Source: Pyropia yezoensis (lineage: Eukaryota > Rhodophyta > Bangiophyceae > Bangiales > Bangiaceae). Taken from it: a stretch of 64,000 nucleotides of DNA. Where the stretch lies: positions 21,612,020-21,676,019 of the forward strand of contig CM020620.1 in assembly GCA_009829735.1 (NCBI GenBank), in the 5' to 3' direction. Positions 21,498-33,335 of the stretch are shown one piece after another; the stretch's first letter is position 1, and every line of letters starts with the position of its first letter. The notes below the pieces were generated by a model. The model searched no databases. It was not told the origin of the DNA and saw only the letters and a program-made list of their open reading frames with translations. Both the position numbers and the translations under genes were made by a program.

Positions 21498-22127
21498 GGG
21501 ACCCCCAGCCGCAGCCACCCCCCTGCGGCGACCCTGCTGTGGCCAACCCGCTGCGGCCACTCCACCCGGCTGCTGAGGCGGCGGCGGCATCCACCCAGCG
21601 GACGCCCGTCCGCAGCCGCCGAGCAGGCAGAGGCGGCAGCCCCCCCCCCCCGCGACAGACGCGCGAGATTCCCCGCCTCCCAGCCCGCCCGCGCAGCGTC
21701 GCCGCACACACACCCGCCAGCCGCTGTCCGCCTGCCGTCCACACACACCCCTCCCCCCCTCCCTCTCTGCCAAGCATCGCGGCCCCGTGAGTGACCCCCC
21801 CCTCCGCAAGCCCCCTCTCCTCCCTCGCGGCCTACCGGCCTGTTGCCTGCGCGCGGGCGACGACGGCAGCGGCGGCGGCAGCGGCGGCGGCGGCAGCGGT
21901 GGCAGCGGCAGCGGCGGCCGCTGCGGGGCCAGGGTGGGCACCCGCGCCGGGCTCACCAGGTCCTCCGCGGCCACCACCCACCCCTGTCTGTCCAGCGCGT
22001 AGCCGGCGGTACCGCAGCTGGCAACGAGCAAGTCAAAGTCGCCGGTGAAGCGCTGCAAAGACCAGCCGCTGCGCCCGTGGGGGTGACGGTCCATTCGAGC
22101 TCCGCACCACCGCGGGGGGGGGGGGGG

Positions 22128-22209
22128 CCTACGCGTAGGGCCCACGCGTAGGGCCCTGCGTAGGGCCTACGCGTAGGGCCTACGCGTAGGGCCTACGCGT
22201 AGGGCCTGC
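22128..22209. repeat. Tandem array of palindromic CCTACGCGTAGGG units
   Basis: Six units of 12-14 bp in a row, most reading CCTACGCGTAGGG and two variants (CCCACGCGTAGGG, CCCTGCGTAGGG). The unit is its own reverse complement around the MluI-like core ACGCGT. It lies about 630 bp upstream of the TATA box of the root-cap-like gene. It could be an array of binding sites for a dimeric regulator, or a simple expanded repeat. CCCTACGC recurs once at about 22727. Confidence 0.7.
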
Positions 22210-23308
22210 GGCGGCGGCGCACCGCCGGGGTGGGGGAGGGCGCAGGGACACGTGGCCGCCCCCACATGCTCCCTCTACCGCCGCAGCCTCCCCCCACCCC
22301 CCCTCCTGCCCTCCCACAACGGGCCGAGGGGTAGTCAGAGGCGGGGCCACCGGACCGACCCCCACCTCCCCGTCGGCCGCGACCCAGCGTGCCAGCAGTG
22401 ACGCCGCCTGCGGGTGGTGAAGGCAGGAGGGGGGGCGCGCGCCGCCAGCCTCAGCGTCCCAGTGAGCGCCATAGCTACCCCCCTAGAGGAAGGGGGTGAG
22501 CCGCAGCAAGCGGTAAATGAAGGCCGAGTGGGGGGGGCATACGGGGTGTGGAGAGCGGGGGGGCGGTGAGGTGGGGGGAGGACTACGAGGGAGGGTGCCG
22601 TGGGGTGGGGTGGCATATGCTACCACGTCGCATTCCGCGGCTCTATGTTCTTGCGCGCGATTTGGGAGCAGGGCCGCCTCGAAGAAAAAAAAAATGGGGG
22701 TCCCTCGTGGCGACTGCGCGTTGGGGCCCTACGCACCGCCAGAAGAGCGGTCAGGATGTGTCGAAGCGTTGAGCTGCACGCCTCGCACACGTGAGGCGTC
22801 AGCGATCGCTCGATGGCCGATGATCAATGCACAGCTGATCTACTGTTAGTCGGCTGCCAATTTTAGATTTTAAATGATGACTTAAGCTTGACTAAAGTAC
22901 ATGGGTGGACGAGTGCGACACTGGTGCCGAAGTCAAGCAGCGGAGCAATGATTCAGTGGTTCCGCACCTGCGGAGGACGCCTTGGTCCCTCGCGCCTCAG
23001 AAGCCACCAGTGCGGCGGGAGGGGGCGCGGAGGGGATTGTCACCAGGGTGGCCACCGTCTCTGCCGGCGCATTTGCTGCGTGCGCATTGGCGGAGGCCTT
23101 TGTTTTGCGGCGGGCCGCGTCTGAAGCTACCAAGGCGGACATCTGCCGCTGCCGCCACGTCGGGGGCACGCGTTTCTTGAGCTGCAGCCAGCGTTGGCAG
23201 CCACCCGCCTCGATGGGAGCGGCCGCGACAGAGCCGACCACGGCGGCGCACTCGTCTGCGGCCTTAGAGGCTGGGGCGTGACCAACGTCAGATGAGCGAA
23301 AAGAAAGC
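22210..23308. other. Intergenic, one possible minus-strand exon
   Basis: The minus strand at about 23250-22933 has an open frame with balanced composition (segments GGCQRWLQLKKRVPPTW and AARRKTKASANAHAAN). It has no ATG in good context and no known domain, so it could be an exon of an unrecognised gene or chance. The rest holds G-runs, an A-run at about 22684-22693 and lower-GC sequence at 22780-22900. Confidence 0.3.
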
Positions 23309-23541
23309 AATGGAACACACCGACGACAGACAGAACTATTTTATGTATCGACTTGCCAGTAGCGGAGGGAAGGAGCGAGGCCCAAAAACTGAAGCAGAAG
23401 TGCATTGTTGACTGCCCTGGCGGTGAGAACCAATGTGGCTGACGGAAGACAGGCACAGTTCATCTTCAATGTCAAGTTGTATATATGAGTCTATAGAGCT
23501 GTTGTGGTTTGCGGTTGCCAAGGAACTGTCAATTCGGAGAT
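23309..23541 (+). repeat. 5' flank of the left tRNA-Gly, inverted copy at 56339-56590
   Basis: This flank matches, in inverted orientation, the flank of the right-hand tRNA. The matching region includes AGCTCTATA, CTCATATATACAACTTGAC and the CTACTGGCAAGTCGATAC stretch. Several substitutions and a few indels separate the copies, so they are clearly more diverged than the E2 arms. Together with the tRNAs it shows that the two tRNA loci are inverted duplicates. Confidence 0.85.
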
Positions 23542-23613
23542 ACGCCGGTAGTGTAGTGGTAATCATCATCGCTTCCCATGCGATGGACCGGGGTTCGATT
23601 CCCCGCCGGCGTA
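23542..23613 (+). tRNA. tRNA-Gly (anticodon CCC), left copy
   Basis: 72 nt that fold as a cloverleaf. The acceptor stem pairs ACGCCGG with CCGGCGT, followed by discriminator A. The D arm contains AGTGTAGTGG (A box), the anticodon arm is ATCGC-TTCCCAT-GCGAT with anticodon CCC, and the T arm contains GGTTCGATTCC (B box). There is no intron and CCA is not encoded. Retroelement E1 starts directly after the last base. T-runs belonging to E1 follow 9 and 17 nt downstream and could end Pol III transcription. Confidence 0.93.
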
Positions 23614-23704
23614 GGGACTTGTTTTTGCGTTTTTTTGACTGTGGACGTGTGCGGGGGGCCGGGAGGCACCCCCTGACGGTCTTGGTTTGGTCTGCGGGGG
23701 CGGG
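23614..23704 (+). promoter_or_regulatory. E1 5' UTR with T-runs and a conserved hairpin
   Basis: T5 at 23622-23626 and T7 at 23630-23636 follow the tRNA and match Pol III terminators. Further on, GCGGGGGG-CCGGGAGGCA-CCCCCT can form a G:C stem. The related E2 element has the same arrangement (T4, T4, then GCGGGGG-CCGTGAGACA-CCCCCT). Conservation between otherwise diverged elements suggests a functional RNA structure such as a 5' processing or translation signal. Confidence 0.5.
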
Positions 23705-26700
23705 ATGGAGCCGGATCGGGACATAGTTGACCGGTTGGTGCGGGATGTCGACGCCGTGGTCGTGGGGATTCTCGGAACGGTTCCGAATAGTGATATTCGG
23801 GGCCGTTCCGATATTTTACGGGGGGTGTTGACGAGGGTCTGGGCCAATCAGATGACGGGATTGACCGAAATCCCTCACATTGGCCCAGATTCGCCTGTGC
23901 GTAACGGTTCTATGTTGCGTTCGTTGTGCGGCGGCGCTTGCACCCTGGGGGGGGGTGAAGCGCAGGTGTTTGGCGGCACCCCGGGGGCGAACCCGGGGTG
24001 CTCAAGTGACAGCGGTGGGTGCGTTGGCTTCGCCGCACCTTCCTCTTCGTTTTGTGGGGTCGCGGCCGCGGTGGGCGGCTCTGGTTCGGGCTCTGGGTCT
24101 GCGGTTGTGCCTTTGTGTCTGTCTGTCTCTGCTCCCCTTTCTTCTGTTCCCCCTGCCCCCCCCTCTTCCCCCTCTCTGGCGGTCCCTGCGCCTGTGGTGG
24201 CGTCTGGCGGTGCCCCTGCGGGGTCTGTGGGTGCGGTTGGCGGGGGGCTGGCGGCGGGCGGTGGCGGTGCTGGTGGCCTGTCTTCCCTCGGCCGCGGTGC
24301 TCCGGCGGTTGGCGTCGGCCCTTCCTCGGCGGTCGGTGCGCGTGCGGCGGTGGGCGGGGCGGTCTCTGGCGGGTCCTGCGCGTCCCCTGGCGGTGCTCGC
24401 GTGGGTGCTGCTGCTTGTGGGCCGGGGGGGGCTGCTGTGGGTGGTTCTTCCCTGGGGGGGGGTGTTGCTGCTGGTCCCTCTGGGGGTGCTGTTCGTGTTG
24501 CTGGTCGGGGCGGCGGCGGTGCGGCTGCTGTCTCCGGTGCGCCTGTTCTGGCGTCTGGGGGGGGGCCGACTGCTCCCCCCCGCGGTGCTGCTGGCGTCCT
24601 TTGTGCGGGTGGTGCGGCGGGGGGGGCTGCCGGAGGGGGTGGTGTTGCTGCTCCTGGTGGTGCTGGTGCGGCGGTCGGCCGTGGTGGCGGCGGTGCGGCT
24701 GGCTCTCCCTCGCTGTCGGGTGTCGCTGGTGGGGGGGGGGTGCTGACTGCCCCCCCTGGCGCAGATGTTGGCGGCCGTGGTGCGGGTGGTGCGGGGGGCG
24801 GTGCTGCTTGTTTGGGCGGCGGTGCGGGTGGTGCGGGGGGCGGTGCTGCTGGTTTGGGCGTCGGTGCGGGTGGGGGCTGCGTTGGTGCGGCTGTCGGTGC
24901 GGGCTCTGCCCCCGCCCCTGCCCATGACGGGTCTGCCCTGGTGGGGGGGGGGATGCTGCTGGACCCCCCCTGCCCTGCCAACTCTTCCGTCGGTGTCCGC
25001 GCCGGTGGGGGGGCGGTTGGCGCTGCCCCGGGTGCTGCTGTGGGGGCTGGTGGTGGTGCGGTTGGCGGCGGCGATGCTGCTGCGGCTGCCCCCTCCCCTG
25101 CCGGTGTTCTGCTGCCGGGGGGGGGAGCTGCCCCTCCTGGTGGGCCTGCTGGTGGCCGCGGTGCCGTTGCGGCGGCGGGGGCTCCTGCTGGCGGGCGTGT
25201 CGGTGCGGTCGGTGGTGCTGGTGGTGCGGCTGGTGGTGCTGGTCTGGCCCCCTCTGGCGCTCCTGGTGTGTGTGGTGGGGGGGGCCCTGTGGCGCCCTCT
25301 CTCCTTTTTCGCGGTGCGGTTTCGGGTGGTGCGGCTGTCTGCGGGGGGGGGGCAGCGACTGTCGCTGGGTCTGTTGGTGTGGTGGGCGCTGGTGGCGGTG
25401 CGGCTGGCGGCCGTGTCGCTGCGGCTGGGGCTCCCCCCTCACCCATGGACCTGACGGGCGGGGGGGGGGCGGCTGCCACCTCTTGCGGTGCTGGCCGTGG
25501 CCGTGGCCCTGTGGTGCCGCCTGTGGGCGGTGTGCGTCGGGGCGCCGGTGCGGCTGGCGGTGCTGGCGGCGTGGCTTCTGGCGGGGCGGTTTTTGCCCCT
25601 GGTGCTCGTGGTGCGGTCGTTCGGGGGGGGGCTGCTGGACCTGTGTCGCTGTTTGAACGTGCGGGGGGGGAGGACGCTGCTGTAGCTGGACTCGGTGGCT
25701 GTGTTCAAGGTGTGAGCTGTCCCGCCCACCACGGTGGCCGATGCCAGGGTGGGCGCGGTGTGGGGGGGGGGGGGGTAGCACGGGCTCCCGGGATGGGAGG
25801 CGGCGCCGCGCCCGGCGGCCCTCATTCCCTCCACGCTGGGGGGGATGGGGGTAGCTGGGTCGAGGTGGTGCGGCGCCGCACCCGGTCGCGCAGGGGGGCC
25901 GCTTCGGCCGCCACCCCTGCGCGGGACGACGATGGGGCTTCGGCCCCCGTCCCACCAGCCTACCGCCTGGCGTCACCCCCCTCTCCCACCCGCGCTCGAC
26001 GCCCTGAGGAAGCGGGTCCCTGCGTAGCTGCTCAAGGGTTTTCGGGCGCTGTGTCGCCGGCCCTCGTCGGCCGTGCGGGTGCGGTGCCTGTGTGTGGGGG
26101 GGCTGCTGGGGGTGCTGCGCGTGGGGTGAGAGGTGTGCGCGGGTCGGCCGGACGGGCTGTGCCGCTGAGTGGCGCGGCTGCGGGTGCGGGTGTTGTGGGT
26201 GCTGGTGTGGCTGCGCGGGTGGGCGGTGTGTGCGGCGGTCTGGCTGGCGCGCGCGGTGGCCGTGCTGGCGCACCGGCGGGGGTGTCGCGGGAGGGGGTGG
26301 GTGCTGTGTCACCCCCTACCGTCGACGCCGCCGCTCGCGTCGCCGCGGCTGCCGCGGAGCTGACGCGCTGCCGGCCGCGTCGGGCGGCGGTGACACCCCT
26401 GGAGACGGTGTATGTCTCCGGGGTGTCCCGCGACGCCCGTGCGCACCGTCTGCGAGCGGCGGTGGCCGACCTCACCGGGGTCGACGTTCGCCTGGTGGCG
26501 GACGTCGACCGCTTCGGCACTACTGCCGCGGTGACGGTGGTGGCCACCGCCGCGGACGCCCTGCGCGCCGCGGTGCGGTCCGGCCCCGCCGCGTCGGTGC
26601 TGCGCCTCCTCCCTGGCGCCGACCCGTGGAGCGCTAAGCTCCTCGGGTCGCGCCGCCGAGAGGGGCTGTCCGCGGCCGACGCGGCGGGTGTGGCGGCGGA

Positions 26701-28368
26701 CTTTTGCCGCCGCCGCCTCACCGCCAAGCTGGAGCAGCTGGCGGTGAGGTCGGCCATGCCCCCCCTCCTGCGTGCGTCGCTGCGCGCCCACATCGAGGGC
26801 GCGCTTGCGGCGCGCGGTGGGGGGGCACCCGCGCCTACGGTGGGGGCCACTGCGGCCCCCAGACTGCCACTGCTGGCGGCGGCGGCGACGGCCTCGTCGG
26901 CCGTCGCTGCGCCTGCTGCCGCCACGCCGTCGGGGGCTCGTGCGGCCCCCGACCTGCACCCTGGGAGGGTGCCAGCGGCTGCCCCACCGGCGGCCGCGGC
27001 ACCTGCTCCCCCCTCCGCGCCGGCGACGACGCCGGCGGCGGCCGCCGACGACGCGGCTGCGGTGGCCGCCTTTGCTGCTGCCCCGGCTACTGGGGCAGCA
27101 CCAGCGGCTGCCACCGCCGCCCGTCGTCGGCGTCGCCGCCGTCGCGCCGCCACCCGCGCTGCCCCCCTGACCGGTGGGTCTGGGGCGGCGGCACCCGTTG
27201 TGCCCACCCCTGCGGCGCCCGCCGCACCCCGTGTGCCCCCCGCCCAGCCGGACGGGGCCGAGGCACGGGTTGCGGTGGCTGCGTCGCCGGCTGCCACCCC
27301 CGCTGGTGCTGGCGGGGGTGCTGGCGAGGGGGACGGCCGCGGCGCCGACGGCGGTGGTGCGGCCGCGACGGCTGCCGCCTGTCCGCCGCCGGGGGGGGCT
27401 GCTGCACCTGCCCCAATGGATGGGGTGGTGCCAGCTGACTTCCCCGGCGGTGCCAGAGGTGCGACCGCGGCTGGCGCGGACCCGCCGCCGCCGGGGGATA
27501 CGGCCCCGCCGGCGGCTACGGCCGGCACTGTGCCTGCGCCCCCCGTGGCGTCCGACGACGCCATGGAGGGGGTGCAGCCTGCCGTGCCGGCCCCTACCGC
27601 CACGCCACTGGGCACGGCCGTGCCGGTGGTGGCGGAGGGTGGTGCTGGCGGCCCCTGTCGGGCTGCTCCTGCACCCCCTCCGCCCCGGCCGACGCCGATC
27701 CCTCCCCGCCTGGCCGCCGCCACCGCGGCGGCGGCGCGCACGCCGCTGCCGCCCGACACCACGCGAACGGCGCTGGTGACGCCCACCGCCACCGACCCGA
27801 CGCGGCCGGCGCGAAAGCGCCGGCGCACGGAGGCCGGGTCGGTGGCGGTGCTGCCGCCGCCTGCGCATCGCCGCGGGCGCGCGCGGCCGTTGCGGCCGGC
27901 TCTGCGGGGGGGATCGCGATCCCCTTCCGCGCCTGCGATGCCGCTTGCCGCTGTCGGCCGCCCTGTGGGCGCCGACAGCGAGATGTCGGCGCCCGCCCCG
28001 CCAACCGTAGCGACGGCGCCGTGGCCGACGGCGGCCCCCACGCTTCCCGCTGCCGCCCCCGCAGCCACGACTGCCGCGGACGGCGACGCCGCCTTGTCGG
28101 CAGCGTCGCCGCCCGTAGCGGCTGTGGCTGCGGCTGCGGCCGCGCCTCCTGCCGGCGCCGACGCTGCCACGCCTTGCGCCCCTCTCGCCGCACCGGCGGC
28201 GCCTGGGGCCGCCGCCACGCCCACCGCCGCCGCCGATCCGCCTGTTGCCCCCCCCCCACCGCCCCATCGTCGACAGATGGGGTGGAGGGGGCTGCGGCTA
28301 CGGCGGAGGGTGCGGCTGGCGGTGCGGCCGCCACCACCAACGCCAGCGACGGGTGTCACCATGAGTGA
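23705..28368 (+). CDS. E1 copy 1 ORF1, Ala/Gly-rich protein with an RRM-like domain
   Basis: Starts at the ATG at 23705 (MEPDRDIVDRLV); E2 has a similar start (MAGHRAHFVVLTKAVV). A Gly/Ala-rich segment runs to about 26300. A conserved domain at 26395-26800 reads TVYVSGVSRDARAHRLRAAV, then VRLVADVDRFG, then AAVTVVATAADALRAAV. Its beta-alpha-beta-beta-alpha pattern suggests an RRM-like RNA-binding fold, as found in ORF1 of many LINEs. E2 shares it (TIYVAGVSRDVRQHRLRGLL). A Pro/Ala-rich tail follows. The stop TGA at 28366-28368 overlaps the ORF2 start. A run of 10 C at 28248-28257 (11 in copy 2) puts the last 37 codons out of frame and fuses ORF1 to ORF2 here. Probable role: binding the element RNA. 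Confidence 0.7.
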
Positions 28369-31300
28369 CACCCGTCGCGGAGCCGCCGCTGGGCGCGACG
28401 AGGCCACTGCGGCCTCGCGCTCGGCGGCGGCGTCGGGTCCGACCTCCCGCTCGCCGCAGGGCGGCGGGCCGGACCCTGGCGGGCCCCCTGCCGTGCGGGG
28501 GGCCTCTTCCGCTCCCCCGGCGGCTGGTGTCGGGGGTGCTGTGGGGGGTGCCGTCGGCGGTGGCGCTGCTGCCACCGCCGTCCCGTGTCCCGTCCCCGGC
28601 TGCGGAGTTCTGCTGTCGGGGGGGGTGGGCGCACCTGCTGGGCTCCAGCACCTCCGGCAGGCGCACGTCGCCCCGGAGGTGCCGCCGGAGGTGCTGGCAG
28701 CCCTCGGCGCCGCCGGCTGCCGGTGGTGCGAGCGGCCGTTTCCGGCGTCTCGTGGCAGGAGGGGGAACTCCTCCCTGTCCTGCCACGAGACGCTCTGCCG
28801 GCTCAACCCCCGGCGACAGCGCGCCCGCCCCCCGTTGGCGACGGCGGCGCGGACCGTGCGCGCCCTGGGCGCGCCGCGGGCAGCGGCCCGGGCGACCACC
28901 ACGGCGGCGGCTGGCGGCGCGGAGGCGCAACCGGCGACGGCGGCGACGGCGGCGACGGCGGCGGCGTCGGCGACGGCGGACACGGCGGCGGCAACGGCGA
29001 CGGCGGTGACGGCGGCGGCAACGGCGACGGCGGCGACGGCGGCGGCAACGGCGACGGCGGCGACGGCGACGGCCGCGGCGGCGACGGCGGCGGCGACGGC
29101 TACGGCGGACGCTCTTCGCGCGGAGGCGGCGCCCGCGACGGCGCCGCCCGCGACCCTAGCGGCTGTGGGGGGCGGGCGCCCCGACGCCACGCTTTTTGCG
29201 GCGGACCACGCCGCATGGGCGCGGGCGCGCGGCGCATTTCTGCGCGCGTCCGCGCCCACCGACGCGGCGTGGCCGTCGCTGGTGGCGTCCGGCGCCCGCA
29301 CGTCGGTGCACGTGCCCGCGGCGCTGCTGGGCGCGTGGCGTCGGCTTTTCGCCGATGCCCTGGACTGGGTGTGGCGCGAGCCCACCCAGCGCCACGCCTG
29401 GCTCTGGCTGCTGCTTCTCCCGTCCCTCGCCCTCCACTCCCCCACGCCCGCGGTCCCTCAGCGCGCCGACGCGGACCCTACCGCAGCGCTGTCGCACGCT
29501 GCTCGTGCGACGGCGTTGCTGGACGGGGATTTCGCCGGCGCGCTGGGCGACCGCAACGCCGGCATCTGGCGGCCGCCGGTGGGGAGGGGGGCACGCCCAG
29601 CCGGGGCGGTGCGGGAGGGGGACGCACTCTCGCCTGCCCGCCCTGCGCGCCCCACCGCCGCGCAGCGCCGCGCACTGCGGCAGGTGCGGAGCGGCCGCCT
29701 GAGCGCGGCCGCCCGCTCCCTGCTTGCCGCGCCGGCGGCAGCAAAAACGCCGGCGGTGTGGGCCAAGGCCTGCCGCCTCTTCCCGCCGGCGGCGCCGGAG
29801 CTGACCGCTGCCGCGTCGGTGGCGGCCGCCTTTCCCGCCGAGCTGGTGGCGGCGGAGGCGGCCGCCACCGACGCGCCCGCACCCGCCACGCTGTCGCGCG
29901 CGGCGGTGGAGACGGCGATCCGCTCCGCCGCCGCCGGCAAGGCGCCGGGGCCGTCCGGCCTGAGGACGGAGCACCTCTGGGCCCTGGCGCCGGACGGCCA
30001 GGACGTCCTGGTCGAGGTGCTCCTCCTGCTGGCCGGCGACCACGCCGCAGTGCGCGTGCCCGCGGTGGCGGCCCGCGCGCTGGCGGGCGCCGACTTGGTC
30101 CTGCTGACCAAGTCGGGCGGCCTGCAGGCGGACGGGCTTCCCGGTCTCCGGCCGATAGGCATGCCGGAGACCCTGAGGAAGCTCGTCGCCTCTGCGCTGG
30201 CGCGCGCCGTGCGGGGGGCCGCGGCGGCGCTTTTTGCGCCGCTGCAGCAGGGGGTGGGGGTCTCCAGCGCGTGTGAGCGTATGCTTCACGAGCTGGAGGC
30301 CCACCTCGCCCTCCACCCCCGCCACGCCCTCCTCCAGCTGGACTACAAGAATGCATTCAATCTTGTGTCCCGGAGGGGGGCGTGGGCCGTCCTCTCCCGC
30401 GCCTTCCCCCTCCTCCGCCCATACCTGACGTGGGTATACGGGGGGGAGGAGGGGAAGGCCGCGCCGCCGGTCTACGGCTGGGCGCCTGGAGGCGCCGCCG
30501 ACGACCCGTGCGGCGCCCGCAGCGGTGGGGCCGCGCCCGGCGGCGGCGGCGGCCACGGCGACGGCGACGGCGGGCCCGCCGGGCCTGGGGGGGGTGTGTG
30601 TGGCGCGGGTGGGGGTGCGGCCTTGGCGGTGGCGGCGGCGTGCGGTGCGGGCGGCGGGGGTGGCGGCGACGGCTGTGCGTGCGGCGGCGGCCGCGGCGAG
30701 TGCGCCGGGCCCGCGCGGTGCGAGCGTGACGGCGACGACGCGGCGGCGCGGGCGGCTGGCGGCGACGGTGGGGGTGGCGGTACGGCGGGTGAGGAGAGCG
30801 ACGCCGGCCGGCGGGTGCCGGCCCCACCGCGGCGGCTGGTGCTGCGGGCCGAGAGGGGCGCCCAGCAGGGCGACCCCCTAGGCCCGCTGCTCCACGCCGC
30901 CGCGCTGTGGCTGGTGCTCCGCCGGCTGGAGGCGGAGCACCCCCGCCTCCTGGTGCGGGCCTTCCACGACGATGTCGTCGTGGTTGGCCCGCCCGCAGCG
31001 CTCCCCCCCGCCCTCGCCGATGCCGACCGGCTCGGCCGGTGCATCGACGCCCAGCTGGCGCCAGCCAAGTGTGTCGGCTGGTCGCCAGCTGGGCTGCCGG
31101 CGCCGGAGGGGTGGCCGGCCACGTGGGCGCCCGCGGGGGTGACGCAGTTCTCCGTCCCCCTCGGCAGCGACGCCCACGTGGCCGCGGGGGTGGACGCCCT
31201 TGCGGAGGAGCAAGGGCGTCTGAGCGCCGCCATTGCGGCGCTCCCCCCCGCGGAGCTACAGGCGCAGCTTTTGCTGCTGCGCCTGTGCTCCGGCCCCCGG

Positions 31301-33335
31301 CCCAACTACTGGCTGCGCGCGCTCCCCCTGCAGTGGGGAGCGCGCCTTGCCGCCGCCGTCGACCGCGACGCGCGTGCGGCGGTGCTGTCCGTGCTGTGTG
31401 ACGCACGCGACGGCACCGCCACGCGCGACGCGGTCGGCGACCGCGCAGCGCTCCCCCCCGCGATGGGGGGGCTGGGAATCGGGGGGCGGGCGCGTGTGCT
31501 GCCGGCGGCGGCGCTGGCGTCGTGGGTCGACGCCCTGCGCGCCGGCGCCGCCTACTCCCCCGCCCTAGCGGCCATCCGGGACCGTCTGGAGGCGGTCCCG
31601 GTGGCGGCTGCCGACGGCGGCGTTGTGCCGCCGCCGCCGCGCCCCCACCCGCGCCCCCCACCCCCTGTGCCACCTTCGCGGCCCCGCCCGCGCCCTCCAC
31701 CCCCTGGGCCGTCCCGCCCGACCCCGCGGCGTGCTGGCCCTGCGGCTGGGGGGGTGCAGAAGCGGCGCCCCGCCGCGCGGCCTACGCGCGGCCGAGGGGG
31801 GGGCTTTTCGGGGGTCGACACTTGTTCGACCCCCCTGCCCGCCCCCCCCCTCGCCAACCGCCGACTCCCGCGTCCCCCCCGCGCGCCGCCACGCCCCCTG
31901 CCTCCTCCACGCCGTCGCCGTCTGTTGCCGCCGGCCCGCGTCCGGCCGCGGCGGGCGTCGCTGCGCCTACCGCCGCCTACGCCCTGTGGCGCCCACGGCG
32001 GCCGCGGCGCCCTGCCCGCGCACGGGGTGGGTGACGGGGGGGCCCGACGGGGAGGGACGTCGAGTTCCACTTCGTCACCCCCTCGCCCCCCCCTCCCCTC
32101 TCGACCCCCCCGCCCCTGGTGGGCGGGGCGCCGCGGCCGTGCACGGCCGAGGCCGCCAGCCTGTGCGCGGGCCTGCTGGAGCTGCTTGCAGCCCAGCAGG
32201 CCCACTGCACCGCCCCAGACCGTGGGCTGCTGTGGGTGCGGCGCCGCCCCGCGGCGCCTGCGCGCCCTCGCGGCCGCCCCGACCCGCTGGCTCCCCCCCC
32301 CTCGTCCTTCCCGCCCCCCGCCCGTGCCCCCCCCCCCCCTGCCCCCTCGTGCGGCGCCGGGACCATCCCTGGTACCCTGGCCGACGGCCTACCCGGCCCG
32401 GCGCCGCACACGCCACTGTCGTGGCGGGGTCTTCTGGGGGGGAGGAGGTGCAGGCCAGCCAGCGGGACTTCTCCCTCCCGGCGCACGCCGCCGCCCGCGC
32501 GCGCATCTACGCCGAGCTATCGCTCTGGCAGCGCGCGGGCCCTGGCGGCGTGCCAGGGGCACGGCGCCGCCGCCTGGCTGTCCGCGCTGCCCTCCCCCGG
32601 GGTTGGCGGCGCTGCCATCCCGGGGGTGGCGATGCGCACGGCGGTGCGGCTGTGGCTGGGCGTGGCGCCGCGGTCGGTGCCGCCGGCCGCCCGCTGCCGC
32701 TGCGGCGCGGCGGCTGACGCCGCCGGGCGCCACTTTCTGGCGGCCTGCCCGGAGCAGCGCCCCCGCCACGCACGGCTGCACCACCATGTGGTGCACCTGG
32801 TGGCTGAGGCGCTGCGCCGGGCAGAGGGGTGGGGGAGGTGGCGGTGGAGGTGGGGCTCGACACCGCCCCTGCCTCCCTCCGCCCTGACTTCCGCGCCACC
32901 AGGGAGGGGACGGGGGAGGTGACCTGGGCGGACGTGTCCGTCGCCTCCCCCTTCTCCTCCCTGCTGGCTCCAATGGCGGCAGATGCCCCATTGGAGCCGG
33001 TGGCTGCCGCGACGCGGGAGGGTGACAAGGTGCGTCGATACGCCCGCGCCCTCCCCGTCGGCCCGCCCTCCCACACCTTCACCCCGCTGGTGTGGGAGGT
33101 TTACGGGCGGCTGGGGCCTGCCTCCGCCGCCTGGCTGCGGGAGGCACTGGGCGGCCCCCGACTTGCCACGGCGCGGGCACGACTCCTCACTGCCATTTCG
33201 GTGGCACTGTGGAAGTCGAACGCCCGCGCCGTGGCGGATGGGTACGCTCGGTGTTTTGGGGTGGAGGACCCAATTGGGGGTGGAATTGTGGGTCCGTTGG
33301 GTAGTTCTCGAAGTGTGGCCCGAATTGGTGATTAG
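28361..33335 (+). pseudogene. E1 copy 1 ORF2 (RT and restriction-like endonuclease), frame-broken
   Basis: The same protein as the copy 2 ORF2. Zinc fingers (CPVPGC...HLRQAH and CRWC...CHETLC) at about 28580-28800, reverse transcriptase at about 29900-31080 with FHDDVVVVG at about 30961, and the endonuclease core RPDF...WADVSV at about 32880-32945. RT and endonuclease are not in one frame: the frame changes in G/C runs between about 31790 and 32830, several times in this copy. Since copy 2 has fewer breaks and differs mainly in homopolymer lengths, sequencing error is the likely cause; true decay remains possible. Confidence 0.75.

Noticed and set aside
21309..22145. N-terminal extension of the root-cap-like protein
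   Set aside because: The extension is low-complexity, crosses a TATA box and would bury a clear signal peptide.
23614..23704. An HDV-like ribozyme at the E1 5' end
   Set aside because: I can see one conserved hairpin but cannot trace the nested double pseudoknot by eye, so I report only the hairpin.
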